Assembly (NCBI RefSeq): GCF_025024155.1
Contig: NW_026251859.1
Span: 1-35,049, forward strand
Reading direction: 5' to 3'
Source: Gamsiella multidivaricata
Taxonomy: Eukaryota; Mortierellomycota; Mortierellomycetes; Mortierellales; Mortierellaceae
DNA length: 35,049 nt
Under the pieces are notes generated by a model. The model did not search any database and had not been told where the DNA came from. It saw only the letters and a list, made by a program, of their open reading frames with translations. Each line of letters opens with the position of its first letter. The stretch's first letter is position 1. Below are positions 10,916 through 22,555 of the stretch, piece by piece. Both the position numbers and the translations under genes were made by a program.

Positions 10916-11236
10916 CTAGATTGCGATCTCCTCCATTTCATCTTCACTATCTCCAAATCCACCAGCGTATCCATAATAATTGCGCGACGAACTCCCGCGG
11001 TGCTCGTGCCCAGGAGAAGTCATGGATCCCTGGTGACGGATCTTTCGTTGCACCTCCTTGATCTTCTTCCTCAAGTCGTCATTCTCCGTCACGACCTCAT
11101 GCATCATTTCTGTATACATGGTCGATTCCATCTACGAAAAAAGATGCCAGGGCAACATAAACACGAGCGTATTAGCCATGCATACCACAAAAACATGGAA
11201 ATACCTCGTTATTCCTTCTCCCTCTCTCTAAATTGT

Positions 11237-11284
<48 letters not shown>

Positions 11285-11824
11285 TATGTTACCTTGGCAG
11301 CTTGAACCTCCTGCTCCAGTTTCACACACTTCTCATGCATTCGCATCCTGAAATCTGCCAGATTCCTCTGATACTCTTCTCGTTCTGTATCCAGGGTCTT
11401 CTTCAGCTCCTGAACCTGCATTTCAAATGACTGTGCCTTCTTCTCCAAGATCATAAAATCCCCCGATCTCCGCTTATGCGTCGCCACAGTCATGGGTCCA
11501 TACCCGATTGCGATCGATGTGGAGGGGTTATTGAGTTCGTTGCGATTATAGTTGCCGTGGTCACTATCCTTCGTTGCGGCACCCTCACCAAAGTCGTCGG
11601 AAGCGTTCTCGTTCTCGTGAGCAGCAATGAAGGAGGAAGGCCCGATGTAATCGTCTTCGTATTCGAGCACGAGGAGCCGGTGCCGTAGGCGAATCACCTC
11701 TTCCTGTGAATCGTTGAGATCCTCCTCTAATTCATCGATCTGTAATTTTGGATAAGCAAAAACTCTGGATGAGAAGACAAGTCGTGAATAATACCTACGA
11801 TATCGAGATAAAGGATGCAGCACG

Positions 11825-11860
<36 letters not shown>

Positions 11861-14309
11861 CCGATCTTGCTTGACGAGTCGCTCGTGTAAAAACTCTTCC
11901 TGTTGGATCATTTGATCGTTATGGACTTTGGTACGCCAGAGCAAAAAGTTCTCTTCCATCGTCACTATCTGCTCCTTGTCACGGTCGGCTTCATCTAATC
12001 ACAGAAAACATGCATAGCGGACGAGAACATGATGTTAATAGAAGCCGGGCAAAAATATCTGCGTTCCAATAATCTCCCTCCTTTCCCCTTCCCCGTTCCC
12101 TTCAGCGTCCCTACCCATGAATGTCTTCCTGTCTTCATCCATGCGCAACTGCATCTGCTCAAGTTCCTTCTGCAACGCCGAGATCTTCTTCTTGGAGTGC
12201 TCGAGTATCACATCCTTATTCAGCACCGTACGATAAAGCCGCTCGATATAGACCTTCAGCTCGGAGACGCCTTTCTATTGTTGTTGTTGTTATCATTTTT
12301 TTTTTTTTTTTTTTTGAATAAAGCACGCGTCAAATGTTAAACCGACGCACACATAACACGACTACAACTTTCAAGAAAGCAAGCTCATCCGCCCTTACCT
12401 CAGACTTCATGAACTGCATATGGTTATTCAACTGTTGCTGATCTAATGCCTGCTGTCCAAATCTCGTAGCCCCACTTCCCGACAATGACCATTGCTCACC
12501 CAAGCTGCTCTTATAGCTGCTAATCGACTGACGTCTCATCCCACCTAGCGACCTACCCTTGTTGGTACCGTACCCTATCCCAGCTTCCAGCTCACTCGGC
12601 ACAGAGGGACGACGCTTCCCCACCGTCGCGCCCACGACCGCAGCAGCAACTTTCGAAAATGTCAATTGAGCAGCGCTTGTGATTGAATAATACTGTATTT
12701 GCTGGACACGTTCGCGAGGGCCCTGTTCATTCTGAGTCGAAGAGTCCAAAGTCGACTCGGATAAGCTGGTATCGTTGGCATTCGTCGCATAAGACGTCGG
12801 AAGAACAGGCATGGCGGGAGTTTGCCGATCATCCTTTTGCATGGAAGGATCCATTATCTGCTGGTTCGCTCGAAATGCAGAGACGTCCAAGGATTGTTTC
12901 CGGCTCGGCGGCGGGATCGGCGGCCCAAGGGGACTTGGCGTATTCATACGACTCTTGGCGATCGATGGTGGAGTACCCATCATCATAGCACCATGATTAT
13001 TACTCCCTGTTCCCGGATTACCGGCCGTCATAGTAGCAACTGCGGAAATAGCTCCCGCAGCGATAACGGACGACGCTGCCTTGGCGACCTGCTGGAGCTG
13101 AGGGTTATTCCTCGAGATCGAAGACCTGCGATTGCGCAGGAAGTCAAACAGCGATGAAGACGTCTGAGGAGTTTGTGTCTCCGACGCTGGTCCCTTCCTG
13201 TTACCTTGAGATGTAGGTGTCGTCGGCGTGGTGTCCTCGCGCTCCCAACCGGCCTTTCCACCTCCAATCGACGTTGTCGGTGAAGCCACGTTGTTTTGGA
13301 CGCTGACTACTACACTACTCGCTGGCGATTGACTAAGTTGTTGCTGCTGTTGCTTTCGCAAGTGTGTCGGTAAGGACGGCACAGGAACATCTTGAGAAGC
13401 ATTGCTCGTCCTTCCTATCTCCACATAGTGACCCGAGGATACAGAACCCGATCGGCTTTTTGTGATCTGAAACTGATGGTGCTGGAATGGCGACGGCGCA
13501 GCTTCCACTGGTATCCCGACCGTGGGGGTTTTATTGCTACCACTGCCACCATGGACACTATTATTGCCCACAAGGTGCTGAAGCGCTGAGGCCATGGTAT
13601 TGGACCGTTCGAGGGAGGGCGATACACTGGGCGAGTCTGTAATAAGCGAGTCTGCAAATGCTGTTTCATCGGTCAAGGAGACGGCACTGTCGGCGTTGGC
13701 AATGGTGCGGTAATGCGCCTGGCATACCTTCTGGAATTGTTCCTGATCTTCTGAGCTCTGCTGTGGTTGCGGTTGCACTGGTTGCTGTGGTGGATGATGC
13801 CGTGATGTCTGTTGTTTTTGCTGCTGGTGTTGCTGTTGCTGTTGATGACATTGTTGTTGCAATTGAGCGGCCGAGAGTGGGGTGGGGATGGGCCTGATCC
13901 TGGCCTTTGGTGGACTGGTATTCGTGCCCGTATTAGTACCATGGATGCTGTGGTGATGTTTGGTTTCATTTTGAACTTGTTGCTGCTGCTGAAGGTCATA
14001 TCCATAATGATTCGGAGGATGCTGTTGCTTCGGTGGTGGTTGTCTTTGGTGCTGGCGTAGGGATGCTGATGTTATTGTTGTTGCTGGTGGTTGCATTGAA
14101 GGGTGCGGTAGTATCTGGGCACCATCGTTCCTGTCCTCTGGATAGATTGTCATATCAATGGTTGTCATGTCCTTCCTGGAAATGTGGTCTTGTTTCCCCT
14201 GAATACCTGGGTCATTCATATTGGAATCACTGTCAATATGCTGGAGCTGATGTTGCTGCTTTGGCGTGACTTGATTATGGTGTCCTGCGTCGTTGTGGTA
14301 GGATTGCAT
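10916..14309 (-). CDS. Large polyQ/Ser-rich protein with C-terminal coiled coils
   Basis: Five exons give 955 aa: 14309-12399, 12274-12115, 11994-11861, 11739-11293 and 11131-10916; phases agree throughout. I do not recognise the family. Residues ~1-330 are rich in Gln, His, Pro and Ser, with several Q runs; ~330-637 are Ser/Thr/Pro-rich with an Ala-rich helix (VAKAASSVIAAGAISAVATM) and several RRxS-type basic sites such as RNRRSSIS and RKQSLD. Exons 2-5 encode heptad-rich coiled coil (ELKVYIERLYRTVLNKDVIL, KISALQKELEQMQLRMDEDR, IDELEEDLNDSQEEVIRLRH, LEQEVQAAK, then NDDLRKKIKEVQRKIRHQ), ending in an acidic tail DSEDEMEEIAI. This architecture would fit a scaffold or cytoskeletal/polarity protein, but no function is shown. 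Three of its four introns carry long simple repeats. The start is the first Met of the frame and could be further upstream by splicing. Confidence 0.8.
11243..11277. repeat. (CT)n microsatellite in an intron
   Basis: A nearly pure CT run inside the last intron (11292-11132) of the coiled-coil gene; it is a GA run on the sense strand. Confidence 0.9.
11825..11857. repeat. A33 homopolymer just inside an intron donor
   Basis: Thirty-three A residues; on the sense strand this is T33 beginning three bases after the GTA of the donor of intron 3 (11860-11740) of the coiled-coil gene. Its length should be treated as uncertain because such runs are error-prone in sequencing. Confidence 0.9.
12296..12315. 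repeat. T20 homopolymer in an intron
   Basis: Twenty T residues in intron 1 (12398-12275) of the coiled-coil gene; A20 on the sense strand, shortly upstream of an AAC-rich stretch and the acceptor. Confidence 0.9.
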
Positions 14310-15623
14310 GGTGGATGCTTGATGGAGTCGCGTCAGGATTTGTTGATGCGAAATGGATGTTAGTACTATTGTATGAACGTGAATTAACGGATGTAAATGC
14401 CCTTAACTTGGTGGTGCAAGATTGTTCCGAGTAAGAGACAAAGGGTGAATGCGAGAGAGAGAGAAAGAAAAAGAGAAAGAGAGGAAAAGAGAGAGGAAAA
14501 GAGAGCGGAAAAGAAGCAATGGAGTATGGGCCAGTGGGGAGTGGGTCGTAGTAGGGCGGTACTTGTTCAGCGTGTCCAGGGACTGAAAGCATGAAGACTT
14601 GTGAACGAAAGAAAGAAAAGAGGGATGTTGCATGAAGGCAGGAAGAAAGTAAAGCTCCTCACCTTACTCCTCCCACAAAGGTTGATCATGTCCACTCTTC
14701 TATTCTTTTCTTTTCATTTGTTCCACTATCCGTTCCGCTCATTACAACGCGACACAGAATCGACAACTAGAATCCATACCAGATCCTAGGACCATCTTAA
14801 TAGCCTTGACTCGGCACTTCAGCAGTCATCTCATCCAATGGCATGTCTAGGCGAACAAACCCCTTTATTACTCCAAGGGCCATTCTCACACATTCTCGCA
14901 AGGATGAACCCGAACTGCCCATACCTGGCATACCCATTACCATTACGATGCTTAATCCTCTTTATCTTTCAAATTCTAGTGCAGATGAACCCGGATCTAC
15001 CTTTTCTTGTTTTGGTTCCTCTTCTGTCCCAAAACCGACAGAAAACAAGCTTAATTTTTCTGTACGATGACAGATCGTACTAATGCTAGGCAAATAAACC
15101 TACCCGGACAAAAGGGATAAGGATGCGGGTATTACAGCCGGTAAACAGAGACAGTATGCATCCAGCTTGGATCAGGAAGAATTTCTCTTAGTGCGCTTTC
15201 GTCAGTTGGTCCATGTCAGAACGCCAAAAACCTAGCCTCCTTTTTTTTTTGTTTTCTAACGCAAGGTAAAGCAAAGCAAGGCAATGTCTCCTTTATTTTA
15301 TCATCGGCGAAGAGAATGCGGAGGTGTAGAAAGTCATAAGTCCAAAAACATGCTGCGCCCAAATTATCCTCAACACTGCCCGGATGGTATTTTTTTATTT
15401 TTTACAAACTTCACTAGTGAAGGTTAGCGATGTGGACTATGGTACTAACAACGAAAATCATATGCCTTGTTGAACTACTGATATTGCTGTACGTTGTATT
15501 CTCGGACCCTGGCTGCCATAAGGCATGGGTTCACGCATCCATCAGCCCAGCTCGACTGACTGCCCATTGCATCCCACAAAGCTCTGTGTGTGTGTCTTGC
15601 AATCACGAGTCGGGTCAAGTTGC
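14310..15623. other. Intergenic stretch of 1.3 kb
   Basis: No supported gene. The left part (about 14450-14515) is a GA-rich purine tract upstream of the coiled-coil gene and may belong to its 5'-UTR or promoter. A T10 run lies near 15241 and a T-rich segment near 15390. Short open frames at 14838-15083 and 15430-15627 (+) have no recognisable features. Confidence 0.55.
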
Positions 15624-18600
15624 CTAGTTCGAGACTACAAATTCAACAATCGCTTCAATTTCGCCTCCGAAATCGCGCACAACCGTCCGCAACTCCGCAT
15701 TGTCCTCAAAACCCATTGACGTCAACAGTAGCATCTCCTCCTCAAACTCAAACGGATCTGCAAATGGGTCCACATCCATGACAGCAACAGGAGCACGTAC
15801 TGGTGCAGATACTGGAGCTGGTGTAGGCACGGGCACAGGCGTGGGCGCAGGCGCAGGCGCAGGAGTGGTCGCTGTCTGCACGTTCATACGTGTAACAGCG
15901 GGTGCGCGTGGAAAGTCGCCTGGGGTGCTAGTTGTCGTACCGCTGTTCGCGTTTGGCCAAATATCAGCAAGGCTGCCTGCTCCCATCGGCTGGCTATCCA
16001 AGGCTGAAGACTGCGAGTTGGAGGAACCGTGATAGCTCATAGGACGAGCATGGGCCGCCATCTGCTCGACACGCTGCTGTACCATACCGCTCCTGATGTT
16101 GGCCAGCGCCTTTTGCTGCTCTATCGCTGCCTTTCGCTTCTCCGTTGTCCTTCGAAGCTGTTCCGTGGCCTCCTGAACCATATTGATGTTCTTGGTTGCT
16201 TCCTCCAGAATTCGCACCTTCTCAGCTTGGCGCGAATTGGATACATGGCTGACATCCCGCTGCTCTCGAGCCTTTTCAAACTCATGCACCGTCTTGCGAC
16301 GCGACAACCTTTCTGATCCAGCTGCAGCAGTCGTTGATGATGATTCGCTGTTCGCCTCATCGCGGATATTGGCAGAAGATCGGTCGAGACCAAGATAAGA
16401 ACTAGAAGCAGAACGTCCTGGGAAAGAATCGGGCGCTGTGTCAGCTTCTTTCAGTGAGGAGTAGCGAGGTGTGGGCTCTGACTCCTCAATCTCAGCCTTC
16501 TCTCCTCCAATATCGCTCCAGACCCAACCGTACTTGGCGCGCGTCGAAGGTGGTTGGTGGTGTTCCGGTCCTTCGTCAGGAAGACGGGTCCAGGTCCAGC
16601 CCGGCTTGACCTCGGACATCTGTGGCTGACTGGGGAACGATCCAGGCATGCCAGGCGTTGAAGCTGAAGTCGAGGACGAAGATCCTTGATCGCCGGAAAC
16701 ATTCGAATTTGATGTAAAGAGTTCTGAGCTCGTTGCCTTTGTTTTCCCATCCTTCACAGAGCCCGATGGTCCCTGGCTAGCCTCTGTATCACCGGGAACG
16801 GGACGCTCACTCTTGAACGTAAAGGGCTTGTTACACATTGGCGGTGAAGTGTTGAAAGGGAATCCTCGGGTAAAAGGCGAAGACTGGGTACTGTGGATAG
16901 TGTTGCTCCTGCCGAGACCAGACGACGAACTGGCTTGAAAGAATGACGGTCCAAACGGCATCAAAGGCATGGAGGGCATCCTCGGCATTTGTGGTGACTG
17001 TGGCTGCGGCATGACAGGCATTGGTGGCATTGGCGGCATTGGTGGCATTGGTGGCATTGGTGGCATTGGTGGAATTGATGACACTGACGGCATATGCGGT
17101 AGGGCAAAGGAAGGTGTGGGGATCATACCAGGAGCTGCAAAGCTGGACGAGTCATAGAAATCGGCAGGACCTTGGTTGTAGTGGTCATTGTTAACGTGGC
17201 CGTGGCCTTGGAAGCTGCGACGCGGACCGAACGGCCAGACCCTGGGTTGTCCAGCACGGTGTTGATTCTGATAACGGCTGTTTGCACCAAAGTGGTTGGC
17301 CCTAGCCTTAGATGCGGCTTCTTGAACCTTGGTAGCAGTCTCCTGTGTTTGGATCGTAGCCTTGGCGACAGTCTCCTGGGCCTGAACAGCGGCTTGAACG
17401 GCCGCCTCTTGCGCCTGGACAGCGACCTCTTGTGCAGTCTGCACAGCAATCTGGGCCTGGGTCTGGAGATAGCTTCCAAACGACTCGACATTTACCTTTA
17501 CATCGCTCAAAATCTATAATCGTCGCCACCAATTTGAGAATCGATCAGAATTCATCTCGATAAAAAGTACGCGCTTGTGTCACCATAGAAATAGTTTTGT
17601 GTTCACCACTCACCTTGTCCATGATGTTTCCGGCAAGAGCAACCAGCTGCGGGTTCTTTTGGATAATGTCTTGGAATTCTTTGACCAGCTGCTGAAACTG
17701 TTCAAAGAGGGCACGCTCGGCAACATCGGGGTGTCGCTCGCTAGTGGACGTCGATGCGTTGGACGCAGAGGGAAAGGTCTCGTCGATGGGATCGGCTGCA
17801 GGCATCTCAACCTCTTCTTGGGCATCCTTGAACTCTTCGGTCGTGCCTTGCACAAGGGACTCTGTTGTAGAAGCGACGCTCGAGTTCATGCCAAATGGGG
17901 CATGGTCCAGATGAAGACTTGCAAATCCGGAGAAGGTTGTCGCAGCAATCTCTCCCGCAGTAGGATAATGGGCCTTGCGCTCCATCATCTCGGTACTTTC
18001 TCCCGGGGGTGTTGTTTTGATGGTCTGGTCATCCCTCGTGCTGCAGCTAGAACGCTGCTTGAGGCCATGCGCCGTTGCGTCGCCATCACTCTCATCCTCA
18101 ACCGTGGTGCGAGTGTTACCCTGCAAAGAGCTCGCGAAGACAGGTGCATCCAGCTTGTACGCCTCCAATCTATCCCGCAGTTTCGCAGCCTCCAAGAGAT
18201 CAGCAATGGTCTTTTCCATGACCTCCAATCCATGGACCCTCATAAGCTCGTCGCTAATGCGGGACTCGGTATCGTCATCCAGCTCAATCAGAGATACATC
18301 GTCACTGTGTTCCGAGCTGTAGGGGCTATTCGAATGTCGGTGAGGGTGATTCAGAGCACTGTTGGCGCTTTCCGAGGTGATGGTCGAGGAGAGATCCAAA
18401 CGCTGGTTGAAGGTCTGGTCATGGTTGTTGAGTCGCCAGGAGGTGAGGGCAGGAGCAATGCTGTGCAAGGGAGCACTTGTAGAAATGTTTGCAGAGGAGG
18501 AGGTAATTGAGTGAGAGAGCGGCTGCGTCTGCTGTGACTCTTGCTCCTGAGGCGGTTCCCGCTGCTGCTGCCGCTGGTCTTCTCGAACAATGACCTCGAA

Positions 18601-19272
18601 CCTGACGGGCGCCGACTGACTGAAGAGGGTGTGCATCGCCAGAACGTCGTCCAGCTCGCTGTCAGTGTTGAGGGTGATCACATCCCCTTCTTCGTCCTTG
18701 TACTGGACATCCAAGGCTGCATTGTCGGGGACATTGAAGACAGTGCGGATCTAATTGGTGTACGATATTACCCGAATGTATTGTTAGCCCAGCGAGTTCT
18801 TGATATGTGGATGTGGAAACAGGACGGATGGATCAATGTCCTGTCATAAGACCGATGGATGCACCACACGCTGGGACAGCTGCAACTAGCAGTATAGTGG
18901 TGGTTGCTTGCACCCCTTCCCCCTTGTAAAAAAACTTTTTGGGCTGTAGCAAACTCAAGCGAGCTCCCTCCCTTTTTGTTTGAGAGACCTGACATATGTG
19001 GAAAGCTGCATTGCATGGCAAAAAACGCCAAGAAAATTGAAATTGGGCTGTCACACACCCCCAATAATTCGAACGGGGGGAACAGTTGGCGAAGGCGAAA
19101 GATGGAACGAAGGGACGTTCGATGGGATAGAGTGGAGTTCAGTGATGCTGATCGGCGGCTGAGTTCTTACCTTCTGCTCAAAGTCTCTCCAGACTGCTGG
19201 CCGGGCTATGAGGAAGCGACGGAAGGCACCGCTGTAGCTGACCTTGCAAGGGCTCAGTTGTGGGTCGGCCAT
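15624..19272 (-). CDS. PB1-UBA protein, candidate p62/NBR1-type autophagy receptor
   Basis: Three exons give 1042 aa: 19272-19171, 18750-17614 and 17513-15624; all junctions are phase 0. Residues 1-~80 form a PB1 domain: the basic part has VSYSGAFRRFLI with its Lys/Arg cluster and the acidic OPCA-like part reads DEEGDVITLNTDSELDDVL, split by the first intron. The C-terminal ~50 residues look like a UBA domain (LLLTSMGFEDNAELRTVV... IEAIVEFVVSN). Between them lie an Ala/Gln repeat helix (about 420-485), a tandem MPP repeat, two WxxL/I candidates for Atg8 binding (WTRL near residue 721, WSDI near 745, the second followed by acidic residues), and a coiled coil (about 820-890). PB1 plus LIR plus UBA is the logic of p62/NBR1 cargo receptors in selective autophagy. 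Neither a ZZ zinc finger nor an NBR1 FW domain is visible. An in-frame Met 10 codons upstream is possible. The gene is firm; the receptor role is inferred. Confidence 0.85.
17018..17074. repeat. GGCATTGGT minisatellite coding MPP units
   Basis: About six tandem 9-bp units within the PB1-UBA gene, read on the minus strand as repeated Met-Pro-Pro. It lies in frame and does not disrupt the gene; it is likely variable in length between strains. Confidence 0.85.
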
Positions 19273-20058
19273 GGCTGCGGCGGATAGGGGTAGTTTTAGC
19301 AAGCTTTGCTGGAGTCTGTTGTATGCAATGAGAAGAGTGATGAGTGTATGTGTTTATGGGAGAGGGAGAGTGAATGAAGAATGAAGAATAAAGAATGATG
19401 AGTATGAGAGAAGGGGAGACAAAGACGGAAAGGAGCTGAAGAAGAATATAAGGGCCCTCGGTATAGCCAGCGGTGCCCATCTTGGCAGTCCAGGAGAGCC
19501 CAAGGCGAGAGCAAAGGCTTTTCCAGTAAGCAATTTAAGCTTGCCTTGCAAAATCACATCCACGTAGCACCATCAACCTATTACACCTCTCCACTCAACA
19601 ACTGTGTAAAGGCGATCCTCTGCGATTCCTACTCAGACCGATGCACCCCCCTCCCCCCTCCTCCCGCTCCCCCTTGCCTTGTCCTCTTTGCCATGAGAAG
19701 CTGGTTATGCAAAATTTCCGAGGACAATTTGGTCATGCAAGAATAGGTCCGCACGGAAGGATTAGACAGCGCATGAATCGGCTGCAAACGAGCGCAGCAC
19801 GTATCCAACACTGAGTTCTCAATGAAGAGTGGCCGGTAAAGATGGCTTGGTATGACCATCCTTTGCGTATTCGGCTTTTGACCCCTATGTACGGTGAAAT
19901 CTCACTTGAAGACATTGTGGAGCAAGAAGGAACACTGCTGGATGAAAGCGAAACGCTTCTTTCATGGGCTCGACGATTAGATCGTCAATGAAAAAGATAA
20001 AGCGCTGTATTTATTTCCTGACGTCGGAATACTGCTATACGGTTCCAAACGAACCGCC
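19273..20058. other. Intergenic stretch, PB1-UBA upstream region
   Basis: No supported gene. It contains purine-rich 5' flank of the PB1-UBA gene (about 19330-19450), a C-rich run near 19647-19675 and the 3' flank of the disulfide isomerase gene. Confidence 0.55.
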
Positions 20059-22124
20059 TCAGTCCGCCTTGGCGAGACCTTCAGGGCGCGACTCGGATCC
20101 ACTGCCTCCAATCTTGCGGATAATGCCATACATTAGGGCCGTTCCCAGAATCATCGTCACATATGGATGGTCGCCCACGAATCCAAAAACAGACGAGACC
20201 CTTTCAGTGACTCGTCTGAACGTCTTTTGCACATACGACAACATTGATTGCTCCTCCAACCTGCCCGCCTCCATGTCTGCAACGTACTGCAGCAACGCCA
20301 CCTCATCAAGCGGCACACGACGGCCATCCGTTCCATGTGGATAAAACACTTCGTTCTGGCTGTTGACCGCAACAAACACTGGCAGGTTCAACAGCTCGAT
20401 GTTCAGCGCGTTCCTAATATAGTTCGTCCACTTTGTCGCGTCCAACATCGCGAACCGCACAGGTCTTCCATCCAACAACGAACGCTCGCCACTGCTCAAT
20501 TGCTTCTTGTATGCGTGCGCAGTCTCGATCAAGGCACGACGCGCAGCAGCCGTTGAAGGCTTTGATGGATCAAAGATTCCCAGAACCACCCATCCGGGAG
20601 AGTTCAACACCGCGGCAGTGTTCGAGCTCGTCACAAGTGGCACCAGGGGTGACCTGACCAACTCGATCCACGATTGGACAGCACGTGCATCTGAGAGCGA
20701 ACCCGAGAACTCATACTGGCGCTCGTCTTTCAGTACAGCCAATGCGGGAACCTTTGTAACCGAGAGCTGGCGGGCAATGACAGGGTCTGCAGCAGAGTGG
20801 ATGGCGACCTGCTCGTAAAAGATCTGGGATTGCTTCTCAATGACGCTGGTAATGTCTTTGCTCGTGTTGTCGTCGTACAGGTAGATGAATGCAACATCAG
20901 GGCTGCTCTTAATATCCTGCAGATCTCCAAGGTCGATGGGTTTAATCGAAGGCCTGTATATGTATAGCATTTCCAGCAGTAATAGTAATAATAAGGGTCA
21001 GTATGATGTTGATATTTTCCCGTCAAAAGCGGTCATTTCCTGCCAACCTACTCAGTGGCACCAAGTGCGAATGCGGACAGCGACTCAAGTGTGCGCTGCT
21101 TGTTAAAGTCGGTGGCCTGGCCATGTTGGTGAAGCTTGATGGTAGGGTATCCGCGGACCTTCTGTGACCGGCAGATAACCTCGTTAGCTGGGCAATCGAC
21201 CTTGGCTACGTTGACTTTACCCTTCAAGGCCATGGCCAGCTCTTCGTAGACAGGAGCAAGCGCCTTGCAATGACCGCACCAAGGAGCGTAATACTCGACC
21301 AACCAAGGCTGACCGTCCTTCAAAGAGGACTCGTAGTTCTTGGAGTCCAGCACAATGACCTGTCCAAGCGGGTTGATATCAGAGTTGATATCGCTGCGGA
21401 CGTTCTGATTTTTGCTGTAGTATTCGTCAGCCTTGGTCTCCACAAAGTCGCCCAGCTCCTCGATAGATCTGCTACCTTTGTAAACCTGGACATTCTTTCC
21501 ATCCTTGAATCTATAATAAAATGAAGCAAGAGGGTTAGTATTGGATATTGTGATCGGAGGTATTCCGAAACCAAGTCGACTTTATCATCTCACTCGACTG
21601 ATCGATGCTTACAACTGCAAAGAGGGGTATCCTCTAACATCGTTGTCCTCACAGACATCGCCTTCGATGAGACAATTGACTTCAGCAAACTTGAAGTTCT
21701 TTGTTTGTGCCAATCCTAGGTGATCAACTGCGAGTTGCTCCCATGTTGGTGCTAAGCGATAAAGTGCAAAAGAATAGAAGATCAGGACCCCTAGCCGACA
21801 ATATGCCTCGGTACCAATCGACCATACCAGGACATGCAGCAATCCGTACCAAGCACTTGACAATGGGGACATTGTGGCGAGTAAAACTTGACGAAGCTAG
21901 ATAGAATAAGAGTGAGGAGGTACGTCAGTACTTTCTCTAGGATGCAACTCATGGAATATAGCGGTAGTTCGAGACGAAGCGATGCTTTACGTGGTGCCTT
22001 TGGCAATGGCTGATGCAAAGTCGGATCCCGTTAGACTTTTGGATGCCTCAGATGCCTCGACCCCGTAGAAAGATGCACATGCTGCGATGGTCAGCACGGC
22101 GGAGAGTGCGTTTCGAAGGAACAT
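20059..22124 (-). CDS. Membrane-anchored protein disulfide isomerase (EPS1/TMX3-like)
   Basis: Five exons give 557 aa: 22124-21991, 21896-21850, 21751-21613, 21510-21052 and 20953-20059, with consistent phases. It begins with a signal peptide (MFLRNALSAVLTIAACASFY). The first thioredoxin domain carries CPHC at about residues 54-57 (FVKFYSPQCPHC) and the second carries CGHC at about 185-188 (VEYYAPWCGHCKALAP), each followed by a cis-Pro strand (RGYPSLQL, RGYPTIKL). Two further domains without CxxC follow, as in classical PDIs. A hydrophobic segment near the end (HPYVTMILGTALMYGIIRKI) is a likely single transmembrane helix, leaving a short cytosolic tail that ends GLAKAD with no KDEL. Such enzymes form, break or rearrange disulfides in the ER lumen; yeast Eps1 also has CPHC first and is membrane-bound. 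Orthology to Eps1 versus TMX3 is undecided. PAN5 lies divergently upstream. Confidence 0.9.
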
Positions 22125-22555
22125 GGTGTAATGGGGGCTGAAATAAGAAAGAAAGGCCTTCTTTGGGCATCGACCATTTTCATCTCTCGAGTGAGACGTG
22201 GCACCTTACGCTACGTGGACCCTGCGCTAAAACTTTTCCAAAAAGAGCCTTCACTTCAGTCCTGCACCTCACACCAACCCTATTCTTTTGAAAAGACGTC
22301 GACAGCTGACGTGATGAAGACCATGGGCTAGTAGCATCTCCATTGACTTCATCGTTCGCATATGCTTAGCGCCAAAGGTTTCCAGACTGGAGACGACGAC
22401 TGAATATAACTCGACTGAACTTTGAACGCAGTTTTTTTTTTAATCGATTGTCCAGTCACCTTTTGGTGTCTTTAAAAGTCTGCTCGGACAGCTCGGTACC
22501 TGAACCTGATCAGGAACACCTTGCATTGCTTGCTACTCACACATCCTTCACAACC
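22125..22555. promoter_or_regulatory. Divergent upstream region of the PDI and PAN5 genes
   Basis: 431 bp between the two start codons. It has a T11 run near 22432 but no clear TATA box. An upstream in-frame Met at 22448 exists for PAN5 but precedes the conserved part. Confidence 0.5.

Noticed and set aside
17018..17074. Tandem 9-bp repeat considered as a CRISPR-like or mobile array
   Set aside because: It is uninterrupted, has no spacers and encodes Met-Pro-Pro repeats in frame within the PB1-UBA gene.
17575..18510. 311-codon open frame on the plus strand
   Set aside because: It is antisense to exon 2 of the PB1-UBA gene, which has consistent splice phases and recognisable domains; the plus-strand protein has none.
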